From the NCBI RefSeq assembly GCF_002847305.1, contig NZ_CP025408.1, positions 1,286,001-1,350,000 on the forward strand: 64,000 nucleotides of DNA. The letters are read 5' to 3'. The notes below the pieces were generated by a model. That model was given only the letters and a program-made list of their open reading frames with translations. It had not been told where the DNA came from and did not search any database. Shown one piece after another: positions 26,490-33,809 of this stretch (the stretch's first letter is position 1; each line of letters begins with the position of its first letter). Both the position numbers and the translations under genes were made by a program. Source of the stretch: Paracoccus tegillarcae. GTDB lineage: Bacteria; Pseudomonadota; Alphaproteobacteria; Rhodobacterales; Rhodobacteraceae.

Positions 26490-27512
26490 CTAATCGTCCG
26501 TCAGGAGCAGTTCCAACTGCGTCCCTTTCTTGGGGAAGGCTCGATCCAAGAGCGACTTGAACTGATCCCAAGTGGCGGATGCTCGCATCAGGCCAATGAC
26601 GGCGTGTAGGTGCTGGGCAAGCGCAGGGTGGCCGATGTCATCAGTTAAATACTGATGATGTTTGCGGGCCCGCCCGCCGTCCTCATGAGTCGGGTTCAGG
26701 TGTTGCAGTTCCTCAAGGATGCCTGGAGCAAGTCGCTCATATACGATGTCATTAGTGTAGCGACCGACAACACCCGGCCTTGCCACCGACATTGCATTCC
26801 AACTCCACCCTCGCAGGCGGAATATTTCCCGATAAAAGGCATCTGGGAACCGCTTAGCCCACGCTGCAAATTCCTTCTGAAGGTATTTGTCCAGGATGGC
26901 TTGCAGTGCGTCTCTATCGCGCGTGTCTTGGTAACCGGTAGCTTCATCAATCAGAGCAATAACGCCGAGGTTAGCCAATCCGCGCATGACGATCTCTGCC
27001 GCTTGGGCTCGGTCTGCCTGCTGATCATTCAGAACGCCGTCTTGCCGCGCTTGCAGCCATATATTGCAGATCTCCGGAAGCGCCTCTGCCTGATACCCAA
27101 TCACTTCTGCATCGCCAGATATATAGGAAATCGGCTGTAGGGGCCCGGAGGCTAACTCACTGGTAACATAGCTAGAAAGGCTTTTTGCCGCCAGAAAAAC
27201 AGGGATATGGGCCCCGGCTTCTGCGGCAGCCGTTTTCATCCTTTTGGCAGCACCACTTCGCCCTCCAAGGGCATTTGCTATTCCGTTTTCAGATAGAATT
27301 CTGGTCCCATCACGAAGAACTGCGCATGGAATACTGACTGATCCAATGCGGAGCGTCCCCCTGTGAGTTGCTTCATTCGCCGGGCCCATACTTTCGTCGT
27401 CTGCCGTGGGGACGGCCTCTCTTGCCCGCTTGGCCTTTGGTGCGACGGCCTGCACCACTTCATCAAAACCAGCGTCAATCGGCTCGATAAGGTCCTTCTT
27501 GTCGTCAGGCAT
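26490..27512 (-). CDS. P63C-domain protein, IS passenger gene
   Basis: A 340-residue protein with a C-terminal P63C domain at about residues 205-300 ('AILDKYLQKEFAAWAKRFPD', 'FYREIFRLRGW'). An N-terminal part has 'GISVSIPCAVLRDGTR'-like segments (seen as IGSVSIPCAVLRDGTRILSE) and 'RMKTAAAEAGAHIPVFLAAK'. The P63C family occurs in phages and mobile elements and its role is not established. It overlaps the transposase gene by 8 bases on the same strand and lies inside the same inverted repeats, so it travels with the IS. Some relatives have been discussed as regulatory; I make no functional claim. Confidence 0.82.
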   Translation of the reverse strand: MPDDKKDLIEPIDAGFDEVVQAVAPKAKRAREAVPTADDESMGPANEATHRGTLRIGSVSIPCAVLRDGTRILSENGIANALGGRSGAAKRMKTAAAEAGAHIPVFLAAKSLSSYVTSELASGPLQPISYISGDAEVIGYQAEALPEICNIWLQARQDGVLNDQQADRAQAAEIVMRGLANLGVIALIDEATGYQDTRDRDALQAILDKYLQKEFAAWAKRFPDAFYREIFRLRGWSWNAMSVARPGVVGRYTNDIVYERLAPGILEELQHLNPTHEDGGRARKHHQYLTDDIGHPALAQHLHAVIGLMRASATWDQFKSLLDRAFPKKGTQLELLLTDD

Positions 27513-28431
27513 TGATCAGTCCTTTGTAGGTAAGGCGCTTGTCGGCCATGCGGGAAATGGTCAGGTCGATGAAATCCATAGTGCCGATTTTTACGGTGTT
27601 GTGACGGAAGGAGAACTCTTTGACATAGCGGTGCAAGTGCTTCGCGCTCATGTAGTGGTAGATGCCGATGTAGCCGCGCTTGAGCAGCGACCAGAAGTTT
27701 TCGATGCCGTTGGTATGCGCCATGTCGCGGATATATTCGCCAGCCGAATGATTGATGCGGATATGGTTGAAGCCTGCGCCGGTCAGACCGATGTAGCCGC
27801 CGTGCGTGTCGGTGACGACCGTAGCGCCATGCTTAGCATGCTGACGAACGAAACGCTCTAGCGTGGCTGCTTTGGTGTTCTCCACCACAATCGCGCGAAC
27901 TTCGCCGGTTTCCGAACGAACGCCGACAACGGCGGTCTTGCCAACCGTGCCGCGACCGGCATGCAGCTTCTTGGACGCATGCTTGTTCTTCTCGCGCCCA
28001 CCAACATAGGTTTCATCGACCTGCACCTGACCATCCATGTGGTCATCGCGGTCCTTCATCCAGGTTTCGCGGATGCGCTGGGCGAGGAACCATGCGGTTT
28101 TCTGGGTGACGCCAAGCTCCCGCGCCATCTGGGTGCTGGGGATGCCCTTGCGCGCGCTGGTGAGCATGTAGATAGCCAGAAGCCACTTAATCAGCGGCAG
28201 GCGGCTTTCGGCCAGAACGGTGCCGGTGCGAACGCTGAAATGCTTGCGGCAGTCCTTGCAGCGGTAGGGCATCGGCTTGTGGTCCTTGCACTCGACAACG
28301 GTGACCGACCCACAATGCCCGCATACCGGCTCGTTACCCCAGCGACGCTGTTCAAAATGCTTGCGCGCGGCTTCCTCATTCGGGAACTTCTGGAAGAACT
28401 GGAAGGTGGAAAGCGTCTCGGGGTTCGACAT
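27505..28431 (-). CDS. IS1595-family transposase
   Basis: A 308-residue transposase. The N-terminal zinc ribbon uses 'VCGHCGSV' and 'YRCKDCRKHFSVRTGT'. A helix-turn-helix follows ('MARELGVTQKTAWFLAQRIR'), and the catalytic core has the first Asp in 'QVDETYVGGREKNKHA', the second in 'VVTDTHGGYIGL' and the ISXO2-type 'HTNGIENFWSLLKRGYIGIY' stretch with Asn-Glu. It is full length and flanked by intact ends, so the element is probably functional. It is followed by the P63C gene with an 8-base overlap. Confidence 0.93.
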   Translation of the reverse strand: MSNPETLSTFQFFQKFPNEEAARKHFEQRRWGNEPVCGHCGSVTVVECKDHKPMPYRCKDCRKHFSVRTGTVLAESRLPLIKWLLAIYMLTSARKGIPSTQMARELGVTQKTAWFLAQRIRETWMKDRDDHMDGQVQVDETYVGGREKNKHASKKLHAGRGTVGKTAVVGVRSETGEVRAIVVENTKAATLERFVRQHAKHGATVVTDTHGGYIGLTGAGFNHIRINHSAGEYIRDMAHTNGIENFWSLLKRGYIGIYHYMSAKHLHRYVKEFSFRHNTVKIGTMDFIDLTISRMADKRLTYKGLINA

Positions 28432-28521
28432 GATCGGGCTCCTTGTAGAACCTGAATAACCTAACTAGCCGCTCCACGCAAGGGAAATTTGGCTAGTTAA
28501 GTATATAGCCCCCTTTTTTAG

Positions 28522-28755
28522 GATGTCCCTCTCCTCCTTGAGGATACGGTTCTCGCGCCGAAGCCGTTCGTTCTCACGCGCCAACTCGCGATCCTCGGCT
28601 GAGACTACGTCCGTGTCCCGGTGTGCGTTCACCCACTTATTGAGGGTCGACAAGCCGACCCCAAGATCATCCGCAACTTGACGCCGCGAAAGCCCGCTGG
28701 TCAGCGCAATCCGCACTGCATCCTTGCGAAATTCATCCGTCCTGACTGTGCCCAT
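28522..28755 (-). pseudogene. IS3-family OrfA (copy 1), cut by IS1595 insertion
   Basis: The first 78 or so residues of the helix-turn-helix/leucine-zipper OrfA ('TDEFRKDAVRIALTSGLSRR', 'VADDLGVGLSTLNKWVNA', 'ENERLRRENRILKEERDILK') match copy 2 at 40892. After 'ILKK' the frame enters the inserted element and reads foreign residues. The cut is at the slippery run used for frameshifting to OrfB. Confidence 0.88.
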
Positions 28756-28818
28756 GGTTCATCTCCTTTGCTGCACATTACGTGGTCAAAGGAGCGGCAC
28801 CAAACCGCGACAGGTCCA

Positions 28819-29397
28819 GGTTCGATGAATATGTCAGTCGGATCTGACAAGAGCGGGGCGTTGATTGCAGCGCTGGTGGGACTGATCGGGCAGGCTGGTG
28901 CCAAAGCAATGGAGGGGGCGGGACTTATTGGGAACCCGATCGTGTCTCAGATGGTGGCTGGCATGGCGGAAGCGGGCGTTGCTGCCGAGGCGGCCTCATT
29001 GGGCGCAAATGCGGCTTTTTCAGGCGTAGACGGATTCCGGGCGATAGCAGGTGCAGGTCAGATGTCGGCGGGGGCCGTCGTGGGTTCGTTGCTCGACTCG
29101 GTCATGCCGGTATCGGGCATGGTCAACTCTGTGGTTGAGAAAGGAAAATCCGAGACGGTCGGCTTGGTTTCGACGCAGCAGGTCGGGCTTTTCCAGAACA
29201 CGGTGGTCGGCATGGTTCAAACCACTTATGTCGGCACCAAGAAGATTGTGGATGTCGGCGAGGAGCTGGTCATCCAGGTCGGGGCCAGTAAACTGATTAT
29301 GAAAAAGGATGGTACCATCCGCATGATCGGAAAAGACCTGAATATAACTATGTCGGGTCCTGTCCAGATCAATGGTTCAACCGTCGATTTCAACTGA
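28819..29397 (+). pseudogene. C-terminal fragment of a VgrG spike protein
   Basis: About 190 residues from the C-terminal part of a VgrG: a Gly/Ala-rich linker, then the beta-helix segment with repeats 'SETVGLVSTQQVGLFQNTVV', 'KKIVDVGEELVIQVG' and 'GPVQINGSTVDFN'. The same order is seen in the complete VgrG at 33810 ('LNSVVERFRTDTIGLARTEQ'). The Phage_GPD-like N-terminal two-thirds are missing because IS copy 1 abuts base 28819. ATG 28825 could give a short product, but it could not trimerise as a full spike. It ends two bases before the DUF2169 gene and once led that operon. Confidence 0.8.
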
Positions 29398-29398
29398 C

Positions 29399-30463
29399 AT
29401 GAAACTCGGCACGCATATCCTGTATCCTGCCTTTGCGTTTCGGCAGTATAATAACCAGGCTGAACTGACCGGCTGCGTTACGGTTGCCGCTCTGTTTGAA
29501 GTCAATTCGCAGGGAATTTGCCAGTCAATCGGGGTGCAGCCAGAGATTCGTCTGACTGATGAATTGATTGGCCCAGAAGATCCGCCGCTGGAATTGAAAC
29601 GGCAGGCCGATTTCCTGCCATTCAAACCGGGCACCGATGTTACCGTTCTGGCTGAAGCGGTCGCTCCTTCTGGCCGGCCTGAACAAAGCTGGTATTGCGG
29701 TATTCGCGGAGCGGGGTTGGAGGCCAGGCTGCGTGTGCATGGTCCGCGCAGATGGCAGGAAATCGGGCGCTTGGTTCAACCCGGTCCGGCAGAACCTGTA
29801 TCGACGGTGCGTCTGAGCTGGCGATCAGCTTGGGGTGGTGCCGAGGTCGGAGCGGATGGAAAGCTGACTGGTGAAGTGGATTCCCGCAATCCAATTGGTG
29901 CAGGCTACGCAGCGCGCGGTGCTGAACGTGCTATGATAGGGGTGTTGGTGCCTCAGGTTGAGGCGGCGGATGAACCTATCGTCTCTGTTTTTCATGCATC
30001 CGAACCGGCAGGCGTGGCACCGGTCGCGCCGATTTCTTCATGGCGTGCAAATTTCGCCGGAACCTATGATGAAAAATGGCAGAAAACCGTTCACCCTTTT
30101 CTGCCGCGCGACTTTGATCCGCGCTTTTATCAGTGCGCGCCGCCGCTCCTACGATCCGCCAACCATCTCTGTGGCGATGAGAAATTCGAAATGGTCAATT
30201 TGCACGCAAAATATCCTCGGTTGAGCGTGTCATTGCCAAGTCTCGCATTCGGGGCGGTTGCAAGTTACCGCGATGGGAATCGGTTACGAATGCCGCTGGC
30301 GCTCGACGGTGTCCATTTCGAGCTTCTCGGCCCGAAGCCACAAGTGCGGCTGACATGGCGAACAAGCTTCCTATGGTATTCCGGCATTACCGCGATGGAT
30401 GTAGGTGCGCTGGACTTCGATAGCCTGCATCATCCGACCCCGGACGCTGCCTATGCAGGATAG
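29399..30463 (+). CDS. DUF2169-domain T6SS effector adaptor
   Basis: A 354-residue protein of the DUF2169 family. The N-terminal 'FAFRQYNNQAELTGCVTVAA' and 'LTDELIGPEDPPLELKRQAD' match the family opening, with a conserved 'SWRSAWGGAEVGADGKL' and 'RNPIGAGYA' in the middle. DUF2169 proteins are found beside VgrG and DUF4150/PAAR-like effectors and are thought to help load the effector. ATG 29399 follows the vgrG fragment's stop by one base. The end overlaps the effector gene by 11 bases, so adaptor and effector are coupled. Confidence 0.85.
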   Translation: MKLGTHILYPAFAFRQYNNQAELTGCVTVAALFEVNSQGICQSIGVQPEIRLTDELIGPEDPPLELKRQADFLPFKPGTDVTVLAEAVAPSGRPEQSWYCGIRGAGLEARLRVHGPRRWQEIGRLVQPGPAEPVSTVRLSWRSAWGGAEVGADGKLTGEVDSRNPIGAGYAARGAERAMIGVLVPQVEAADEPIVSVFHASEPAGVAPVAPISSWRANFAGTYDEKWQKTVHPFLPRDFDPRFYQCAPPLLRSANHLCGDEKFEMVNLHAKYPRLSVSLPSLAFGAVASYRDGNRLRMPLALDGVHFELLGPKPQVRLTWRTSFLWYSGITAMDVGALDFDSLHHPTPDAAYAG

Positions 30464-32096
30464 CCCGCTGCATCTTACCGTCGACGAGTCCGGCCTGACT
30501 GGAACTGATATTGACCAAGCGGCGCGCAGTCTCGGAATATTTGAGCGCTATGGCTTTGATCCGACTGGGCATATCGTCAATCGTCCTCCTCGTTACTATG
30601 CCGACATGGATGACTATACCGGCCAGTTGGTCAATGACGCCGAGATCGACGCTGAGATTCAGCGCATCGAAGACGAGAAGCTCGGGAAACAACGCGCCCG
30701 CTGGACCACGACACCCCGCGAGATCATTCGGGAAGGGCCGTCCCCTCTCGTCCTGTCGACAACTCCTGATGTGGCCTATACGCCGCGCGGCTCCGCTGTT
30801 TGTCCGATTCCCTACGCAACCTGCGCGCGTCCAGCGAGCCCGCAGAACTTTGCCAACACCGTTCGTGCAACGAACCAACGTATCATGGTACTGCGCTCGC
30901 GCGAGTTGATTACGCATGGCGCCGAACAAGGCGTCGCGCTCGGCGTCGCTTCAGGGACGATAAATGGGCCGGTCGATCCGCTTCAGCATTCGACGACAGT
31001 CCGGGCGGAAAGATCCTATATCATTCGGGACCAGGACGCAGTCTGGATGAATGATTTAAATAATCTGGGCGTGATTCAGATGGACGGCGACAAGTCCCTG
31101 GTCGCGCCAGCGAACAGCCCGGAAGCCCCTGTCGACGGAGATGATGAAGAAGGTTTCTTCGACGGGTTGTGGGACGGCGCGAAGGATGCCTGGCAGGCAA
31201 CCAAAGATACCGCCAGTTCTGCCGCCCAGGCCATCGCCGATTTTGATCGCGAGCATGGGCGTGTTCTGACAAGAGGCGTCGGCGTCGTTCAGACGGTCGG
31301 CGGAGCGGCGGAGGCCTTTGGCGGGGGTGCGTTGGCCACGGGAGGTGCTGCTGCAACACCCACTGGCCTGGGAACCGCACCGGGGATCGGAGCGATGGCC
31401 TTGGGCGGCGCCTTATGGGTCAATGGCTGGGACAACGCGTGGACGGGGCTGCAGACGGCTTGGACGGGTGAGTTCCAGCATACCATGATGGCCGAGACCG
31501 CTGGCGCTGCGGCAGAGGCGCTCGGCGCGGATCAAGCGACAGCGGAATCCATCCGCGACGGCACGGATCTGGCCAGCGGCGCGCTGAGCATCGGCGGCGG
31601 CATCGCCGCCGGCGTGCGCGCGGGAACACGCGAAACTGTCGAAACGGGTCTGCGGGAATCCGCCGAGACGGCTTCGCGCGAGATTGACGAAGTCGCAGAA
31701 GCTACGGCAGAGCAGACGGGGCGGGTGACGCGGACGGTCTCAAAGCGCTTGCAATATCTCGGGAATACGCCCGACAAATATCGCAAGACAGGCAAAGCAG
31801 TCCGTGAGCGGATGCGGTCGGAAGGAACGCTTAAATATGACGCTGACCTTGGGGAAGACGTGTTCTTGGCGGAAAATGGGCGGTGGTATCCGGTCAACCG
31901 CCCGAATGTTCATATGGGTCATCATCCTGTTGATGCCGTTGACTGGTGGAACAGCACAGGCAGATACTACGGTGCGAAATCTCCTGAAGTGCGCTCCTGG
32001 ATGCTCAACTCGGATAACTATCGGTTCGAATACGGCCCTCTCAACTCGGGGAGAGGGGGAGCCACCACTTCGCGTTATCTTGATCCAATCCAATGA
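30453..32096 (+). CDS. T6SS effector: DUF4150 (PAAR-like) domain with C-terminal GH-E-type nuclease toxin
   Basis: A 547-residue polymorphic toxin. Residues about 100-210 are a DUF4150/PAAR-like domain ('YTPRGSAVCPIPYATCARPA', 'GAEQGVALGVASGTINGPVD') that would cap a VgrG. A long Ala/Gly-rich middle with a helical hairpin follows (about 255-380). The last 70 residues have 'HMGHHPVDAVDWWN' and 'SEVRSWMLNSDNY'-like features (seen as PEVRSWMLNSDNYRFEYGPL), which fit the GH-E branch of HNH/Endonuclease VII nucleases. It likely degrades DNA in a competitor cell. Start ATG 30453 overlaps the adaptor gene; two small presumed immunity genes follow. Confidence 0.82.
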   Translation: MQDSPLHLTVDESGLTGTDIDQAARSLGIFERYGFDPTGHIVNRPPRYYADMDDYTGQLVNDAEIDAEIQRIEDEKLGKQRARWTTTPREIIREGPSPLVLSTTPDVAYTPRGSAVCPIPYATCARPASPQNFANTVRATNQRIMVLRSRELITHGAEQGVALGVASGTINGPVDPLQHSTTVRAERSYIIRDQDAVWMNDLNNLGVIQMDGDKSLVAPANSPEAPVDGDDEEGFFDGLWDGAKDAWQATKDTASSAAQAIADFDREHGRVLTRGVGVVQTVGGAAEAFGGGALATGGAAATPTGLGTAPGIGAMALGGALWVNGWDNAWTGLQTAWTGEFQHTMMAETAGAAAEALGADQATAESIRDGTDLASGALSIGGGIAAGVRAGTRETVETGLRESAETASREIDEVAEATAEQTGRVTRTVSKRLQYLGNTPDKYRKTGKAVRERMRSEGTLKYDADLGEDVFLAENGRWYPVNRPNVHMGHHPVDAVDWWNSTGRYYGAKSPEVRSWMLNSDNYRFEYGPLNSGRGGATTSRYLDPIQ

Positions 32097-32109
32097 AACA
32101 GGAAATGCT

Positions 32110-32550
32110 ATGATTGCTAATCGTAAGCCAGAGATGCCGGCTTCACTGGTTTCTGAAGTTGAAGCGTTGATGAAGAAATCAGGGGAAGCGCGGCGTGCGG
32201 GTCGGGGAAGAGCGTCGCTTGAATTTTCGGAAGAGGCTTGGTCACTTATTCCTGACCCCAAGACCGAATGGAATTTCTACCCTCAGACTATTTCTCGCGG
32301 TGTGGTCGAAACTGTAAAAGAACGCGAAGCTTGTGATGTGCTCGACCTTTGGCTCGATCGCATGTATCAGACCCATTTTGATCCGGAGCATATTGACCCA
32401 TATACGAACATGGTCGCGGGGCACGCGTTGTTCCGATGTGGTCGTCGCGAAGATGCGGTTGCAGCTTTTAAGCGTGTATTGAAGTATGGCGGGCCGGGTC
32501 ATTTCTCAGGAGAGTACCGGCCCTATTTGGATCTGGCGGAAAAAGGATAA
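32110..32550 (+). CDS. Presumed immunity protein, TPR-like (first of two)
   Basis: A 146-residue soluble acidic protein with repeat-like helices ('ARRAGRGRASLEFSEEAWSL', 'ALFRCGRREDAVAAFKRVLK'). It is placed 13 bases after the GH-E effector's stop, where the immunity gene is expected. ATG 32110 has AGGAA upstream. The next gene encodes a protein with a similar plan, so the two may be diverged duplicates. The immunity role is inferred from position only. Confidence 0.65.
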   Translation: MIANRKPEMPASLVSEVEALMKKSGEARRAGRGRASLEFSEEAWSLIPDPKTEWNFYPQTISRGVVETVKEREACDVLDLWLDRMYQTHFDPEHIDPYTNMVAGHALFRCGRREDAVAAFKRVLKYGGPGHFSGEYRPYLDLAEKG

Positions 32551-32555
32551 TACCT

Positions 32556-32993
32556 TTGGAACTCGATGAAACCGTCGCGGAACGCATCGATCTTCTCGCC
32601 GAGGAAGGCAACTCATTACTGGATGGTCAGAGCGACTGGCGTGGCGCCATTGAGGTTTGGGAAAAGGCTCTCGGGATGCTTCCCGCACCCAGCACCCAAT
32701 GGTCTCAGGCTGTATGGCTATATGCGTCAATTGGTTCTGCTTGGCTCGAAGGCGATGATCGCGAAAACGCGTTTCAAGCTTTCGACAATGCATATCGCTC
32801 CGAGGACGGTCATCTGAATCCGTTCGTGCTGCTCAACCTTGGCTCGCTTTTGCAGGGGAGGGACGATGAAGCTGCAGTTCAACTTCTGCTTCGAGCTTAT
32901 ATGCTTGAGGGAAGCGGGATATTCGCCGACGGAAACGAGTCCGACCTGAAATTTTTATCTGAGCATGTTGATCTGACACGGCCGATGGCATGA
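32556..32993 (+). CDS. Presumed immunity protein, TPR-like (second of two)
   Basis: A 145-residue acidic soluble protein with TPR-like helical pairs ('DWRGAIEVWEKALGMLPAPS', 'YASIGSAWLEGDDRENAFQA', 'PFVLLNLGSLLQGRDDEAAV'). It begins 5 bases after the previous gene with TTG 32556; AAAGGA lies about ten bases upstream. It shares the helical-repeat plan of its neighbour. Position suggests a second immunity protein, or one that protects from a related toxin. Confidence 0.65.
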   Translation: MELDETVAERIDLLAEEGNSLLDGQSDWRGAIEVWEKALGMLPAPSTQWSQAVWLYASIGSAWLEGDDRENAFQAFDNAYRSEDGHLNPFVLLNLGSLLQGRDDEAAVQLLLRAYMLEGSGIFADGNESDLKFLSEHVDLTRPMA

Positions 32994-33179
32994 TGATCAT
33001 GAATGCGATTGAGCTTTCCGAAGTAGGGCGCACATCATCGCCATGTGCCCATTTCCGGGCGCGACAGGTGGCGGCATCAATGCCATAATCGGTCGTCTGT
33101 CGCGACTTCCTGCCGCTTTTCGACATCGTGAATCGCGGTCCTAAGTTTTGCGCTGATGATTGACTGCATCATCGGTTAC

Positions 33180-33469
33180 CTCAACGCCACCTCAACCCTT
33201 GGATGCCGTTTTCGCGCAGGCTGTGCTGTCCAAACCCGTTTGATGCCGCCGAAAGCCGGAGTGGAAATCTCAAGAAATCAAAGACTTGTCTTGTAGGTCT
33301 TTGAAATCTCTCTGTTTCCAATTTTCGCCTACGATCGGCTCATAACCTGAAGGTCGTAGGTTCAAATCCTACCCCCGCAACCAAAAAAAACAAAAGATAT
33401 CAAACGCTTGAATGTCGACAAAAACTGTCAGGATTTTGCTTGCGCGGTTTACATCAACGCCACATCAAC
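33180..33469 (+). other. att-like site A: core with two arm repeats
   Basis: The repeat TCAACGCCAC(C/A)TCAAC occurs upstream (33180-33196) and downstream (33452-33469) of the tRNA core. The sequences around each arm are also conserved at site B (42234-42522), which is inverted. Spacing on both sides is similar at both sites. Repeats bracketing a tRNA-derived core are the layout of integrase arm sites in an attP. Confidence 0.6.
33333..33386 (+). repeat. 54-bp core with tRNA-Met(CAT) 3' fragment, copy A
   Basis: From GATCGG through the anticodon loop CTCATAA, the T-arm (GTAGGTTCAAATCCTAC) and CCCCGCAACCA plus AAA, this is the 3' half of a methionine tRNA. The 5' half (acceptor strand and D-arm) is absent, so it is not a tRNA gene. 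It is identical over 54 bp to 42316-42369 in the opposite orientation. A break at the anticodon loop is the usual place for tyrosine-integrase crossover. Confidence 0.85.
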
Positions 33470-33809
33470 ACCGGACACCAAAAACTGCAACGACGCGCAT
33501 AAGCACGCAGCCACAGGCGTTGGCCGACGGCTCCGGTTCGATGGAGGCTGACCTGCACCAGTTCAACGTGATCGGTCCGCCGCATCACGCCTCGAAGCAC
33601 CGTCGTACATCCGATCGAACCACGATAACACGCCCCTCAGCGATTCGCCCCGCCAACATGCATATGCTGGCAAAAACGGGCGTCGGCGGGCAAGGGCGGC
33701 AGCAACCACCGATGCGCAGGCAACGGTCGGCGTCTCTTCTGTTCATCGTCACACGGCTCGGCTATAAACGCAGCCGATTGTAGTTTTGCGATTTCGATTC
33801 GGGGGTTTT

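Larger units (their letters stand above)
26061..28513 (-). mobile_element. IS1595-family element with P63C passenger gene
   Basis: A 2,453-bp element with perfect 23-bp terminal inverted repeats (26061-26083 and 28491-28513; GGGGGCTATATACTTAACTA then GCC). An 8-bp target duplication TTTTTTAG flanks it at 26053-26060 and 28514-28521. It carries a zinc-ribbon IS1595 transposase and a P63C-domain passenger gene. The 400 bases from 26084 to 26489 hold no gene I can support. The perfect ends and duplication point to a recent insertion. Confidence 0.95.
25127..28818 (-). mobile_element. IS3-family element, copy 1, interrupted by an IS1595-family element
   Basis: The outer ends TGGACCTGTCACG at 25127 and the inverted counterpart ending at 28818 match the ends of copy 2 (40000-41230). 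Removing 26061-28513 and one 8-bp repeat leaves 1,231 bp, the exact length of copy 2, so the interruption is a clean single insertion. No direct repeat is seen outside the ends: TTT on the left and GGT on the right. The element separates the glucokinase gene from the truncated vgrG and marks the left edge of the T6SS cargo. Confidence 0.92.
32994..33809. other. Gene-free stretch containing att-like site A
   Basis: Between the second TPR-like gene and vgrG I see no convincing gene. The stretch holds the tRNA-Met 3' fragment (33333-33386) and flanking arm repeats (33180-33196, 33452-33469). Homology to the 42.2-42.5 kb site covers both arms. A possible open frame at 33412-33783 lies over arm sequence that is shared with the other site, and is not believed to be a gene. 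Confidence 0.7.

Noticed and set aside
33333-33386. A tRNA-Met gene
   Set aside because: Only the 3' half from the anticodon loop is present; the D-arm and 5' acceptor strand are missing, so it is an att core and not a gene. The same holds for 42316-42369.
33412-33783. A 123-codon open frame upstream of vgrG
   Set aside because: It runs through arm repeats that recur in inverted orientation at site B, where another frame gives a similar peptide only because the DNA is shared.
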